This document shows, in pieces, positions 15,766 through 23,809 of a stretch of 25,946 nt of DNA; positions within the stretch are counted from its first letter, which is position 1, and each line of letters begins with the position of its first letter. Made by a program: the position numbers and the translations under genes. The notes below the pieces were generated by a model. The model was given only the letters and a program-made list of their open reading frames with translations. It searched no databases and was not told the DNA's origin. This stretch comes from Rhodoferax sp. (GTDB lineage Bacteria > Pseudomonadota > Gammaproteobacteria > Burkholderiales > Burkholderiaceae_C): positions 1 to 25,946 of the forward strand of contig JAQTSL010000009.1 in assembly GCA_028711355.1 (NCBI GenBank), read 5' to 3'.

Positions 15766-16872
15766 GTGAAAGTGAACGGCATCTCCCACCGAACCATCTG
15801 GCTCAAACCGGGTGATGACAGCGTCGTCCAGGTGATCGACCAGACCAAGTTACCGCACGCGTTTGAGGTGGTCAACTTGACCTGTGTGGCCGGGGTTTGC
15901 CGGGCGATCCGCGACATGACGGTGCGTGGGGCGGGTTTGATCGGTGCAACCGCTGGCTTTGGTATGTACCTGGCTGCGTTGCATGCACCCGACAGCCGCT
16001 TTGACGAGGCCTTGCACGAAGCAGTGACGGCGCTCAAGGCGACGCGGCCAACCGCAGCCAATCTGGCTTGGGCGGTGGACCAGATGCTGGCGGCTATCGG
16101 CGTGGATGGCAGTCAGGCAAAGCGTCGATTACTTGCACTGCATGCGGCACAGGCGATTGCTGATGAGGATGTCGCGCATTGCCAGCGCATCGGAAAGCAT
16201 GGCCTGACCATCATTAAAAACTTGGCGGCGCTTCAGCCCACTCGAACCATCAACATCCTGACGCATTGCAATGCAGGTTGGCTGGCGTTTGCCGATTATG
16301 GGTCGGCGACTGCGCCGATCTATGCGGCGCATGATGCTGGCATCAACCTGCACGTGTGGGTGGATGAAACCCGCCCGCGCAACCAGGGTGCCAGCCTGAC
16401 CGCTTGGGAACTGGGTCAACACGGCGTGCCGCATACGCTGATTGCCGACAACGCTGGCGGTCACCTGATGCAGCATGGCTTGGTGGACATGGTCATCACG
16501 GGTGCTGACCGTGTCACCCGCTGCGGTGACGTTGCCAACAAGATTGGAACTTACCTCAAGGCCCTTGCTGCGCGTGACAACGGTGTTCCTTTTTATGTAG
16601 CGCTGCCGTCGTCCACTTTTGACTTCACGCTGGGTGACGGCGTGGCAGGTATTCCAATCGAAGAGCGGGGCGCCGACGAGGTGCGCTGGGTCAGCGGCAA
16701 GAACGCACAGGGCCTGGTCGAGTCGGTACAGATTTGTCCGGATGCCACCAACGCACGCAACTGGGGTTTTGATGTCACGCCGGCTCGTTTGGTGACGAAA
16801 CTGATTTGCGAGCGCGGTGTGTGTGACGCCACTGAAACAGGCATTGCGGCGTTGTTTGCGCAGGATCGTTGA
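15766..16872 (+). CDS. mtnA: S-methyl-5-thioribose-1-phosphate isomerase
   Basis: Converts 5-methylthioribose-1-phosphate to methylthioribulose-1-phosphate (and, in relatives, the 5-deoxyribose analogue). It is 368 residues; the catalytic pair fits Cys168 in ILTHCNAGWLA and Asp248 in ITGADRV, with GDVANKIGTY following. The N-terminal phosphate-loop region reads VRGAGLIG where most MtnA proteins have VRGAPAIG. GTG 15766 is the start, preceded by AAGGTTGAGA. The aldolase gene follows after 1 base and mtnP overlaps that gene, so the three form an operon. Together they point to the methylthioadenosine 'DHAP shunt' rather than the oxygen-dependent salvage route, whose mtnB/C/D genes are not in the window. 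eIF2B-related isomerases are the alternative but lack the MtnA catalytic pair. Confidence 0.93.
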   Translation: MKVNGISHRTIWLKPGDDSVVQVIDQTKLPHAFEVVNLTCVAGVCRAIRDMTVRGAGLIGATAGFGMYLAALHAPDSRFDEALHEAVTALKATRPTAANLAWAVDQMLAAIGVDGSQAKRRLLALHAAQAIADEDVAHCQRIGKHGLTIIKNLAALQPTRTINILTHCNAGWLAFADYGSATAPIYAAHDAGINLHVWVDETRPRNQGASLTAWELGQHGVPHTLIADNAGGHLMQHGLVDMVITGADRVTRCGDVANKIGTYLKALAARDNGVPFYVALPSSTFDFTLGDGVAGIPIEERGADEVRWVSGKNAQGLVESVQICPDATNARNWGFDVTPARLVTKLICERGVCDATETGIAALFAQDR

Positions 16873-16873
16873 C

Positions 16874-17515
16874 GTGACAGACAGCGCTTTAGACGGTGTC
16901 ATCAAGTACCGCAGCCAGCGTGTTGCGGGCGTGTTCGCGGTGCCCGCAAAGTGGGCGCAACTCAACGCCGCCCGTACCGCGCTGTTTGACCTGGGGCTGA
17001 TAGGCATCACTGCGCAGGGCGTGGGCTACGGAAACCTGAGCCTGCGTACGCAGGGTGATCAGTTTCTGATCACCGGTAGCGCCACCGGCGCGATACGCCA
17101 GTTGGATGTGAACCAGTACTGTCTGGTGGAGTCGTTCTCGGTGCCGCAAAACACCGTGGTATGCCGTGGCGCGCTGGACCCATCGTCCGAGTCGATGACC
17201 CATGGCTCGATCTATCAGGCCAAGGCGCAGGTGCGCTGTGTGGTGCATGGGCATAGCCGGGGCTTGTTCGACGACTTGCTGCGTAGCCGTGCTCTGCACA
17301 CACCCGCGGAAGTGCCTTATGGCACCCCAGCCATGGCGCAAGCGGTCACGCGTCTGGTTGCTGGGCAAACGGCGTTGCCGGTGATATTTGTGATGGCTGG
17401 CCACGATGAGGGCGTGGTGGCCTATGGTGCTGACATCGCATCGGCGACGCAATTGATGGTTGAAACTTTTCAGAAAATACATTCTCATGATCAAGATCGG
17501 CATCATCGGCGGTAG
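16874..17515 (+). CDS. Class II aldolase/adducin-family protein, likely methylthioribulose-1-phosphate aldolase (Ald2-like)
   Basis: A zinc-dependent aldolase-fold protein of 213 residues. Zinc ligands fit His125 and His127 in VVHGHSRG and His177 in MAGHDEGVVAYG; Glu106 in PSSESMTHGSIY sits where the catalytic acid is expected. L-fuculose-phosphate aldolases and MtnB dehydratases share this fold. The position between mtnA and mtnP matches the DHAP shunt, where Ald2 cleaves methylthioribulose-1-phosphate (or deoxyribulose-1-phosphate) to dihydroxyacetone phosphate and an aldehyde. I take GTG 16874 as start, one base after the mtnA stop; an upstream ATG at 16817 would overlap mtnA and adds residues foreign to the family. 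It overlaps mtnP by 29 bases. The dehydratase alternative (MtnB) cannot be excluded by eye. Confidence 0.8.
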   Translation: MTDSALDGVIKYRSQRVAGVFAVPAKWAQLNAARTALFDLGLIGITAQGVGYGNLSLRTQGDQFLITGSATGAIRQLDVNQYCLVESFSVPQNTVVCRGALDPSSESMTHGSIYQAKAQVRCVVHGHSRGLFDDLLRSRALHTPAEVPYGTPAMAQAVTRLVAGQTALPVIFVMAGHDEGVVAYGADIASATQLMVETFQKIHSHDQDRHHRR

Positions 17516-18266
17516 CGGACTCGATAACCCTGACATCCTGGCGCAGCAGCATGACCTGGCCGTTGAAACGCCCTGGGGCGCGCCATCAGCCCGGCTGAAT
17601 CTCGGAAAAATTTCAGGTGTGGATGTGGTGCTGCTGGCACGCCATGGGCGTGAGCACACGATCCCGCCCAGCCATGTCAATTACCGCGCCAACATTCACG
17701 CGCTCAAAGATGCTGGCTGCACGCATGTGCTGGCGACGACGGCGGTGGGGTCGCTGCGCGAAGAAATCGGGCGTGGCCACCTGGTGATCATCGATCAGTT
17801 CATTGACGCCACCCGGCAACGCGCCATGACGTTTCATGAATCTTTTGCGCCGCATCAGCCAGTTCACACCTCCATGGCCGATCCGTTTGACGCGCATTTG
17901 CGAAATGCCCTGATCGCCACTTGCAAACAGCTCCGATTTGAGTTTCACTCAAGGGGCACGGTAGTGACGATCGAAGGGCCGCGTTTTTCCACGCGCGCCG
18001 AGTCCAACATGTTTCGCGCCTGGGGTGCTGACATCATCAACATGTCGATCGCCACCGAGGCCGCGCTGGCCAACGAGGCCGGCCTGCCCTATGCTGCGGT
18101 GGCGATGAGCACCGACTACGATTGCTGGAAAACCGACGAGGCGCCGGTCACCTGGAATGCGATTTTGCAGGTCTTCAACAGCAACGCCCAAAAAGTCACG
18201 CAACTGTTGGTTGACACCATTGCCCTGCTGGCAAGCTCGGCCAGCGCAGGCAAGCAAGGCGGCTAA
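17487..18266 (+). CDS. mtnP: 5'-methylthioadenosine phosphorylase (MtnP family)
   Basis: Purine nucleoside phosphorylase family 2 enzyme that splits 5'-methylthioadenosine with phosphate into adenine and 5-methylthioribose-1-phosphate, the substrate of MtnA. It is 259 residues. Seen: phosphate-binding IGIIGGSGLDNPDIL at the N-terminus, LARHGREHTIPPSHVNYRANI (50-70), TTAVGSLREEI, TIEGPRFSTRAES (161-173), INMSIATEAALANEAGLPYA (Met186 region) and STDYDCWK. STDYDCWK carries the Asp-x-Asp pair used for an adenine base. ATG 17487 was chosen over ATG 17460 because MIKIGIIGG is the family start. The stop is one base from the stop of the opposing acyl-CoA ligase gene. Confidence 0.92.
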   Translation: MIKIGIIGGSGLDNPDILAQQHDLAVETPWGAPSARLNLGKISGVDVVLLARHGREHTIPPSHVNYRANIHALKDAGCTHVLATTAVGSLREEIGRGHLVIIDQFIDATRQRAMTFHESFAPHQPVHTSMADPFDAHLRNALIATCKQLRFEFHSRGTVVTIEGPRFSTRAESNMFRAWGADIINMSIATEAALANEAGLPYAAVAMSTDYDCWKTDEAPVTWNAILQVFNSNAQKVTQLLVDTIALLASSASAGKQGG

Positions 18267-18267
18267 C

Positions 18268-19941
18268 TTATTTAGCGCGCAGTTCGCGCCGCAGAATCTT
18301 GCCCACCGGCGTTTTGGGCAGTTCGGTGCGGAACTCAATAATCTTGGGTTGCTTGTAACCGGTCAGGTTTTCTTTGCAATAGGCGCGTATCTGTTCTTCA
18401 CTCAGGTCGGGGTCTTTGCGAATGATCACCAGCTTGACCGCCTCGCCGGATTTCTCGTCGGGCACGCCCACACAAGCGCATTCCATGATGCCCTCCAGTT
18501 GCGACACCACGTCTTCGAGTTCGGTTGGGAACACATTGAAGCCGCTCACCAAAATCATGTCTTTCTTGCGATCAACGATCTTGAAGAAGCCACGCGCATC
18601 CATCACGCCGATGTCGCCTGATTTGAAGTAACCGTCGGGTGTCATGACCTTGGCGGTTTCGTCCGGGCGCTGCCAGTAACCTGCCATAACCTGCGGCCCC
18701 TTGATGGCAATTTCGCCAGATTCACCCGGCGCGACTTCGTTGCCGTCGTCATCGAGCAACTTGAGCCAGGTGTTGGGTACCGGCACGCCAATGGTGCCGG
18801 AATACTCGGTGACGGTGATCGGGTTGGAGGTGGCAATGGGCGAGGTTTCGCTCAGGCCATAGCCTTCACAGATGGCACAGCCGGTTTTTTCGAACCACAG
18901 CTTGGCTACGGCACTTTGCACCGCGGTACCACCGCCAGCAGATACCACCAGGCTCTTCCAGTTGACCTTGCTGAAGTCAGCATGGTTGGCCAGCCCATTG
19001 AACAAGGTATTGACTGCCGGAAACACATGAACCTTGTGCTTGGCCAGTTCGCCCAGCAAGGCCGGGAAGTCGCGCGGGTTCGGAATCAAGATCAGTTTGC
19101 CGCCCATGCGCATCGACTGCATCATGTTCACGGTAAACGCAAAGATGTGATACAGCGGCAAGGCGCAGACGCTGTTGACTTGCTCGTCTGCCGGAATCTT
19201 TTTAAGCGCAGGCTGAAACCAGGCATCCGACTGCAACAGATTGGCCACCAGGTTGCGCTGTAGCAGCACCGCGCCTTTGGAAACACCGGTGGTGCCACCG
19301 GTGTATTGCAGCACCGCGACATCGTCAGCCTTGATGGTGATTTTTTTCAAGCTACCACTGCCAGCATTGGCCAGTGCTGCATTGAAGCGCACCGCGTCGG
19401 GCAGGTTGTAAGCGGGTACCATTTTCTTGACGTTGCGCACCACGTAGTTCACCAGCGAACCCTTGAGCAGCCCCAACTGGTCGCCCATGGCGCACAAGAC
19501 AACGTGCTTGACGGGCGTGGCCGCTATGCATTTCTCAAGCGTGGCGGCAAAGTTTTCCAGGATGATGATGGCCTTGGCGCCAGAGTCCTTGAGCTGGTGC
19601 TCCAGCTCACGCGCGGTGTACAGCGGGTTGACATTCACCAGCGTAAAACCAGCGCGCATGATGGCGGTCACGGCAATCGGGTATTGCATCACGTTGGGCA
19701 TCATCACGGCCACCCGGTCACCCCGCACCAAGCCAAGGCTTTGCAAGTAAACCCCCAGCGTCTGGCTGATGTCATCGACCTGGGTATAGCTCAGCTCTTT
19801 GCCCAAGAAGCTGTAGGCGCTGCGTTTGGCAAACTTCTTGAAACTCTCCTCCATCATGTCAACGATCGACGCATATCGATTGACATCGATGTCCGCCGGG
19901 ACGCCTTCAGGGTAGCTTTTCAACCAGATACGCTCAGCCAT
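18268..19941 (-). CDS. fadD: Long-chain fatty acid-CoA ligase (FadD-like)
   Basis: Adenylate-forming enzyme that activates fatty acids to acyl-CoA for beta-oxidation or lipid synthesis. It is 557 residues. Seen: the AMP/ATP loop YTGGTTGVSKGAVL, the adenine-binding GYGLSETSP, the hinge DGYFKSGDIGVMDARGFFKIVDRKKDMI with Asp and Arg, and the C-terminal PKTPVGKILRREL with catalytic Lys. ATG 19941 (MAERIW) is preferred over ATG 19947 because GGAG lies 8 bases before it and would touch the earlier ATG. It is separated from pntB by an intrinsic terminator, so it has its own promoter in the 90 bases before its start, which I could not define. Confidence 0.94.
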   Translation of the reverse strand: MAERIWLKSYPEGVPADIDVNRYASIVDMMEESFKKFAKRSAYSFLGKELSYTQVDDISQTLGVYLQSLGLVRGDRVAVMMPNVMQYPIAVTAIMRAGFTLVNVNPLYTARELEHQLKDSGAKAIIILENFAATLEKCIAATPVKHVVLCAMGDQLGLLKGSLVNYVVRNVKKMVPAYNLPDAVRFNAALANAGSGSLKKITIKADDVAVLQYTGGTTGVSKGAVLLQRNLVANLLQSDAWFQPALKKIPADEQVNSVCALPLYHIFAFTVNMMQSMRMGGKLILIPNPRDFPALLGELAKHKVHVFPAVNTLFNGLANHADFSKVNWKSLVVSAGGGTAVQSAVAKLWFEKTGCAICEGYGLSETSPIATSNPITVTEYSGTIGVPVPNTWLKLLDDDGNEVAPGESGEIAIKGPQVMAGYWQRPDETAKVMTPDGYFKSGDIGVMDARGFFKIVDRKKDMILVSGFNVFPTELEDVVSQLEGIMECACVGVPDEKSGEAVKLVIIRKDPDLSEEQIRAYCKENLTGYKQPKIIEFRTELPKTPVGKILRRELRAK

Positions 19942-20031
19942 GATCATCTCTCCAGGTTGTGAATCAAATCATTAGATTCTCGCACTTTGTCAGCTTCTGT
20001 AAGGCAGGTTTTCCCTAAGAAAACTAGAGAA

Positions 20032-20065
20032 AAGCCCCCAAAACCACGCAGGGTCTTGAGGGCTT
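20032..20065 (-). terminator. Rho-independent terminator after pntB
   Basis: On the minus strand AAGCCCTCAA pairs with TTGGGGGCTT over ten positions (one G-U) around a 14-base loop, followed by TTCTCTAGTTTTCTT. It lies 42 bases after the pntB stop and ends the pnt operon before fadD. Confidence 0.8.
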
Positions 20066-20107
20066 GATGGGGCGTCAGCCGCTAAGCCGCTTTGGCTCTG
20101 GTCAGAC

Positions 20108-21526
20108 TCAGGTCTTCAGCGCAATCAGCACCTCGTCGAGCATCTTCTTGGCGTCGCCAAACAGCATGCGGTTGTTTTCTTTGTAGAACAGCGGGTTATC
20201 GACACCCGCGTAACCACTGGCCATGCTGCGCTTCATCACGATGCTGGTCTTGGCCTTCCAGACCTCAAGCACCGGCATACCAGCGATCGGGCTGGTCGGG
20301 TCATCTTGCGCTGCCGGGTTGACGATGTCATTGGCACCGATGACGATCGCCACGTCGGTGGTGGGAAAGTCGTCGTTGAGTTCGTCCATCTCAAACACCA
20401 CGTCGTACGGCACTTTGGCTTCGGCCAGCAACACGTTCATGTGGCCCGGCATACGCCCTGCTACCGGGTGGATGCCAAAGCGCACATTCACACCCTTTTC
20501 GCGCAGATACTTGGTGATCTCAAACACCGTATGCTGGGCTTGCGCCACTGCCATGCCATAGCCCGGAACCACGATCACACTCTTGGATTCACGCAGCAGT
20601 TCGGCAGTTTCGGCGGCGTTCACCGGAACCACTTCGCCCGCCGGCTCCGCCGCGCCACCGGCAGGTTTGGGCGCAGCACTGGCGGTACCAAAACCACCTG
20701 CAATCACGCTGATAAAGCTGCGGTTCATGGCGTTGCACATGATGTACGACAGAATTGCACCGCTGGAGCCGACCAAGGCACCTACCACAATCAGCAAGTC
20801 GTTGTTCAACATGAAACCAGTGGCCGCCGCCGCCCAACCGGAATAGCTGTTGAGCATCGACACCACCACCGGCATGTCGGCGCCACCAATAGCCATCACC
20901 ATGTGAACGCCAAACAGCAGCGCTATCACCGTCATGATGATGATCGGCATCGTGCCGTCTTCGACGGTATGCGCGCCGATAAACACGCCACCAAAATAAA
21001 TCACAACCAGCAGCCCAGCCAGGTTCAGCCAATGCCGTCCTGGCAACAGCATCGGGTTGCCGCCGATCCGCCCGGACAGTTTGCCAAAGGCAATCACCGA
21101 ACCCGACAACGTCACCGCACCAATCAAAATGCCAATGTAGATTTCAAGCTCATGGATGGTACGGGCCGCACCTTCAAAACCCTTGGTTGCGGTCGGATCA
21201 ACAAAAGTGGCAAAACCCACCAGCACTGCGGCCAGACCGACCATGCTGTGCATGAAGGCCACCAGTTCGGGCATTTGCGTCATCTGCACGCTGCGCGCCA
21301 AATACAGGCCAATACTGCCGCCGACCACCATGGCACCAACGATCCAGGCGTAGCCACCGCTGTTGACCTGTGGCCCGAACACGGTAGCCAGCACGGCGAT
21401 CGTCATGCCGATCATGCCGAACAGGTTGCCGCGGCGGGATGTTTCCTGGTTGGACAGGCCGCCCAGGCTCAAGATGAAAAGAATGGTTGCGCCAATATAG
21501 GCAACCGTTGCCAGACTTGAATTCAT
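20108..21526 (-). CDS. pntB: NAD(P) transhydrogenase subunit beta
   Basis: Membrane and NADP(H)-binding subunit of the proton-translocating transhydrogenase, which uses the proton gradient to make NADPH from NADH. It is 472 residues. Residues 1-about 285 hold eight or nine membrane helices, including the conserved MPELVAFMHSMVGLAAVLVG; a Pro/Ala linker (about 288-310) leads to the NADP domain with VIVVPGYGMAVAQAQH, GRMPGHMNVLLAEA, GANDIVNPAA and KRSMASGYAGVDNPLFY. The ribosome site AGAGGAG precedes ATG 21526. It lies 12 bases downstream of pntA, in the same operon, ended by the terminator at 20032-20065. Confidence 0.97.
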   Translation of the reverse strand: MNSSLATVAYIGATILFILSLGGLSNQETSRRGNLFGMIGMTIAVLATVFGPQVNSGGYAWIVGAMVVGGSIGLYLARSVQMTQMPELVAFMHSMVGLAAVLVGFATFVDPTATKGFEGAARTIHELEIYIGILIGAVTLSGSVIAFGKLSGRIGGNPMLLPGRHWLNLAGLLVVIYFGGVFIGAHTVEDGTMPIIIMTVIALLFGVHMVMAIGGADMPVVVSMLNSYSGWAAAATGFMLNNDLLIVVGALVGSSGAILSYIMCNAMNRSFISVIAGGFGTASAAPKPAGGAAEPAGEVVPVNAAETAELLRESKSVIVVPGYGMAVAQAQHTVFEITKYLREKGVNVRFGIHPVAGRMPGHMNVLLAEAKVPYDVVFEMDELNDDFPTTDVAIVIGANDIVNPAAQDDPTSPIAGMPVLEVWKAKTSIVMKRSMASGYAGVDNPLFYKENNRMLFGDAKKMLDEVLIALKT

Positions 21527-21538
21527 GCGTGGCTCCTC

Positions 21539-23161
21539 TTATTTACGGAACATGGCCAGCATGCGCTGGGTGACGGCAAAGCCGCCAAACATATTGATGG
21601 CGGTCAGGGCAATGGCCACCGCCGCAATCCAGGTAATCAACCCGTTGGGCCGCTCGGCCGCGTCCATCAGGGGCGATATCTGTACCAATGCACCAATCGC
21701 AATGATGGACGATATGGCATTGGTCACGCTCATCAGCGGAGTATGCAGCGCGGGTTTCACGTTCCAAACCACCATATAGCCGACAAAGCAGGCCAGCACA
21801 AACACCGTGAAGTGCGACATGAAAGCCGTGGGCGCGCTGTTGCCAATCAACCAGAACAGTACTGCTGCGCCGACAAACATCATGGCGAGTTTGCCAGGCG
21901 GCATGGGGGCGCTGGCCTCACCGTGCGCGGGTGCTTTTTTAACCACGGCGGCGGGTTTGGCAGCGGCAGGCGGCGCAGCAGCCACCTTGGGCGCCGGTGG
22001 CGGCCAGGTGATGTTGCCTTCTTTGATAACGGTCAGGCCACGGATGGCGTCGTCTTCCATGTTGACGTTGATGATGCCGTCCTTGGTCTTGCACAACTCT
22101 TCGGTCACGCGAAACAGGTTGGTGCCATACAAGGTGGAAGACTGCTTGGCCAAGCGCGATGCCAGGTCGGTGTAACCGACGATGGTGACGCCGTGTTTGA
22201 CCACGGCCTTGCCCGGTTCGGTCAGCTCGCAGTTGCCGCCCTGTTCACCGGCCATGTCAACAATCACGCTGCCGGGCTTCATGCTCTGCACCATTTCGGC
22301 GGTGATTAGCTTAGGTGCAGGTTTGCCCGGAATCAGCGCGGTGGTGATGATGATGTCCACCTCTTTGGCCTGCTTGGCGTACATCTCACGCTGGGCTTTT
22401 TGGAAGCCCTCACTCATGACCTTGGCGTATCCACCGCCGCCCGAGCCTTCTTCTTCGTAGTCCACCTTGACGAATTCACCACCCAGCGAGACCACTTGGT
22501 CTGCTACCTCGGCGCGCGTGTCGTTGGCGCGCACGATGGCGCCCAAACTGGCGGCAGTACCAATGGCGGCCAACCCGGCAACGCCAGCACCGGCGATGAA
22601 CACTTTGGCCGGCGGTACCTTGCCCGCAGCGGTGATCTGGCCATTGAAGAAGCGGCCAAACGCGTTGGCGGCCTCAATCACGGCGCGGTAGCCGCTGACA
22701 CCGGCCATGGAAGTGAGTGCGTCCATCTTCTGGGCGCGACTCAGTGTGCGTGGCAGCGAGTCGATCGCCAGCACCGTAACACCCTTGGCGGCCAGGGCCT
22801 GCATCAGATCAGGGTTTTGTGCTGGCCAGATAAAGTCAATCAGCGTTTGCCCAGCGTGCATCTGCGCGACCTCGTCCATGGTGGGCGGGCGCACCTTGAA
22901 GACAATGTCTGACGTGGACCACAGGGTGGCGGCGTCTGGTGCGATGGTGGCACCAACCGCCTGAAAGGCCGCGTCGCTGACGTCGGCGCCGTTACCTGCG
23001 CTGGTTTCGATGGTGACAGAAAAACCCAGCTTGATCAGTTTTTCGACCGCTTCGGGCACGGTGGCAACGCGCTTTTCGCCTGGAAAAACTTCGCGCGGTA
23101 CGCCGATGCGTTGCGCGGTCCTGCTGGATTCGGGAGAACTGGTGGGGGTACCACTTGGCAT
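21539..23161 (-). CDS. pntA: NAD(P) transhydrogenase subunit alpha (single-chain)
   Basis: NAD(H)-binding and membrane subunit of the proton-translocating transhydrogenase. It is 540 residues, slightly longer than E. coli PntA. Domain I begins IGVPREVFPGEKRVATVPE; the NAD site is in VFIAGAGVAGLAAIGTAASLGAIVRANDTR, followed by DIIITTALIPGKPAPKLI and SVIVDMAGEQGGNCE. A Pro/Ala/Lys-rich linker (about 400-425) precedes three or four membrane helices to the end. Both domains are in one chain, not split into PntAA and PntAB. I take ATG 23161 because GAGGAG lies 7 bases upstream; ATG 23176 would overlap that site. A perfect FNR-type box lies 110 bases upstream. Confidence 0.96.
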   Translation of the reverse strand: MPSGTPTSSPESSRTAQRIGVPREVFPGEKRVATVPEAVEKLIKLGFSVTIETSAGNGADVSDAAFQAVGATIAPDAATLWSTSDIVFKVRPPTMDEVAQMHAGQTLIDFIWPAQNPDLMQALAAKGVTVLAIDSLPRTLSRAQKMDALTSMAGVSGYRAVIEAANAFGRFFNGQITAAGKVPPAKVFIAGAGVAGLAAIGTAASLGAIVRANDTRAEVADQVVSLGGEFVKVDYEEEGSGGGGYAKVMSEGFQKAQREMYAKQAKEVDIIITTALIPGKPAPKLITAEMVQSMKPGSVIVDMAGEQGGNCELTEPGKAVVKHGVTIVGYTDLASRLAKQSSTLYGTNLFRVTEELCKTKDGIINVNMEDDAIRGLTVIKEGNITWPPPAPKVAAAPPAAAKPAAVVKKAPAHGEASAPMPPGKLAMMFVGAAVLFWLIGNSAPTAFMSHFTVFVLACFVGYMVVWNVKPALHTPLMSVTNAISSIIAIGALVQISPLMDAAERPNGLITWIAAVAIALTAINMFGGFAVTQRMLAMFRK

Positions 23162-23270
23162 ATCGCGACTCCTCATTTGATTGGTAAGGCTGCTGTCCGG
23201 ACCTGCTGTCTGTACAGCCGGGCGAGCTTACATCAGTTTGCCACGCGTTCTACCTGAAGTATCGGGACTA

Positions 23271-23284
23271 TTGATCAAGATCAA
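23271..23284. promoter_or_regulatory. Perfect FNR/CRP-family box between pntA and the nudix gene
   Basis: TTGATCAAGATCAA matches the FNR consensus TTGAT-N4-ATCAA at all ten fixed positions. It is centred about 117 bases before pntA (minus) and about 31 bases before the nudix ATG (plus). For the nudix-mnmA unit it would overlap the promoter and suggest repression without oxygen; for pntA an activating arrangement is possible, but no well-placed -10 is evident. The regulator gene is not in the window. Confidence 0.6.
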
Positions 23285-23308
23285 ACTTCGATCCCAGATA
23301 ATCCACGC

Positions 23309-23809
23309 ATGAGCGAACGATGGAAACCCAGCGCCACGGTAGCGGCGATCATAGAAAAAGACGGCAAATTCCTGCTGGTTGAAGAGCACACGCCGGAGGG
23401 TTTGCGGCTGAACAATCCAGCCGGTCATCTGGACGAAGGTGAGAGCTTGGTGCAGGGTTGCGCGCGCGAAGCGCTGGAAGAAACCATGCATCTATTTACG
23501 CCCGCCTATTTGTTGGGTGTCTATATGTCGCGTTTTCACCGACCCGCACGGGCTGGGCATGAGGCTGAAGACATTACCTACCTGCGCTTTGCCTTTGGCG
23601 GCGACTTGGGCGATCTACAGCCTGGGCGCAGTCTGGATACGGGCATCGTGCGCGCGCTGTGGCTCACGCCTGATGAAATCCGCGCCAGTGCCGATCGGCA
23701 CCGCAGCCCGCTGATCGTGCGCTGCATGGAAGATTACCTGCGCGGGCAACGCTACCCGCTGGATTTGATGCACACCGACGCCAGCGTGTTTGCCGCCTCG
23801 CCCACGTGA
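23309..23809 (+). CDS. nudJ: NUDIX hydrolase, NudJ-like
   Basis: Phosphohydrolase acting on nucleoside or thiamin pyrophosphates in relatives (E. coli NudJ). It is 166 residues. The Nudix box is seen at 39-61 with Gly39, Glu45, Arg53, Glu54, Glu57 and Glu58; the late glycine of the consensus is Met60. NAGHLDEGES-type context (NNPAGHLDEGES) and the adjacency to mnmA both match the NudJ branch. Its stop overlaps the mnmA GTG start by 3 bases, so translation is probably coupled. No strong ribosome site stands before ATG 23309; the start is supported by the MSERWKPSATVAAIIE beginning typical of the family. Confidence 0.9.
   Translation: MSERWKPSATVAAIIEKDGKFLLVEEHTPEGLRLNNPAGHLDEGESLVQGCAREALEETMHLFTPAYLLGVYMSRFHRPARAGHEAEDITYLRFAFGGDLGDLQPGRSLDTGIVRALWLTPDEIRASADRHRSPLIVRCMEDYLRGQRYPLDLMHTDASVFAASPT

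Noticed and set aside
20306..21520. 404-codon plus-strand reading frame opposite pntB
   Set aside because: His/Gln/Arg-rich composition typical of antisense shadow frames in GC-rich genes; pntB on the other strand is certain.
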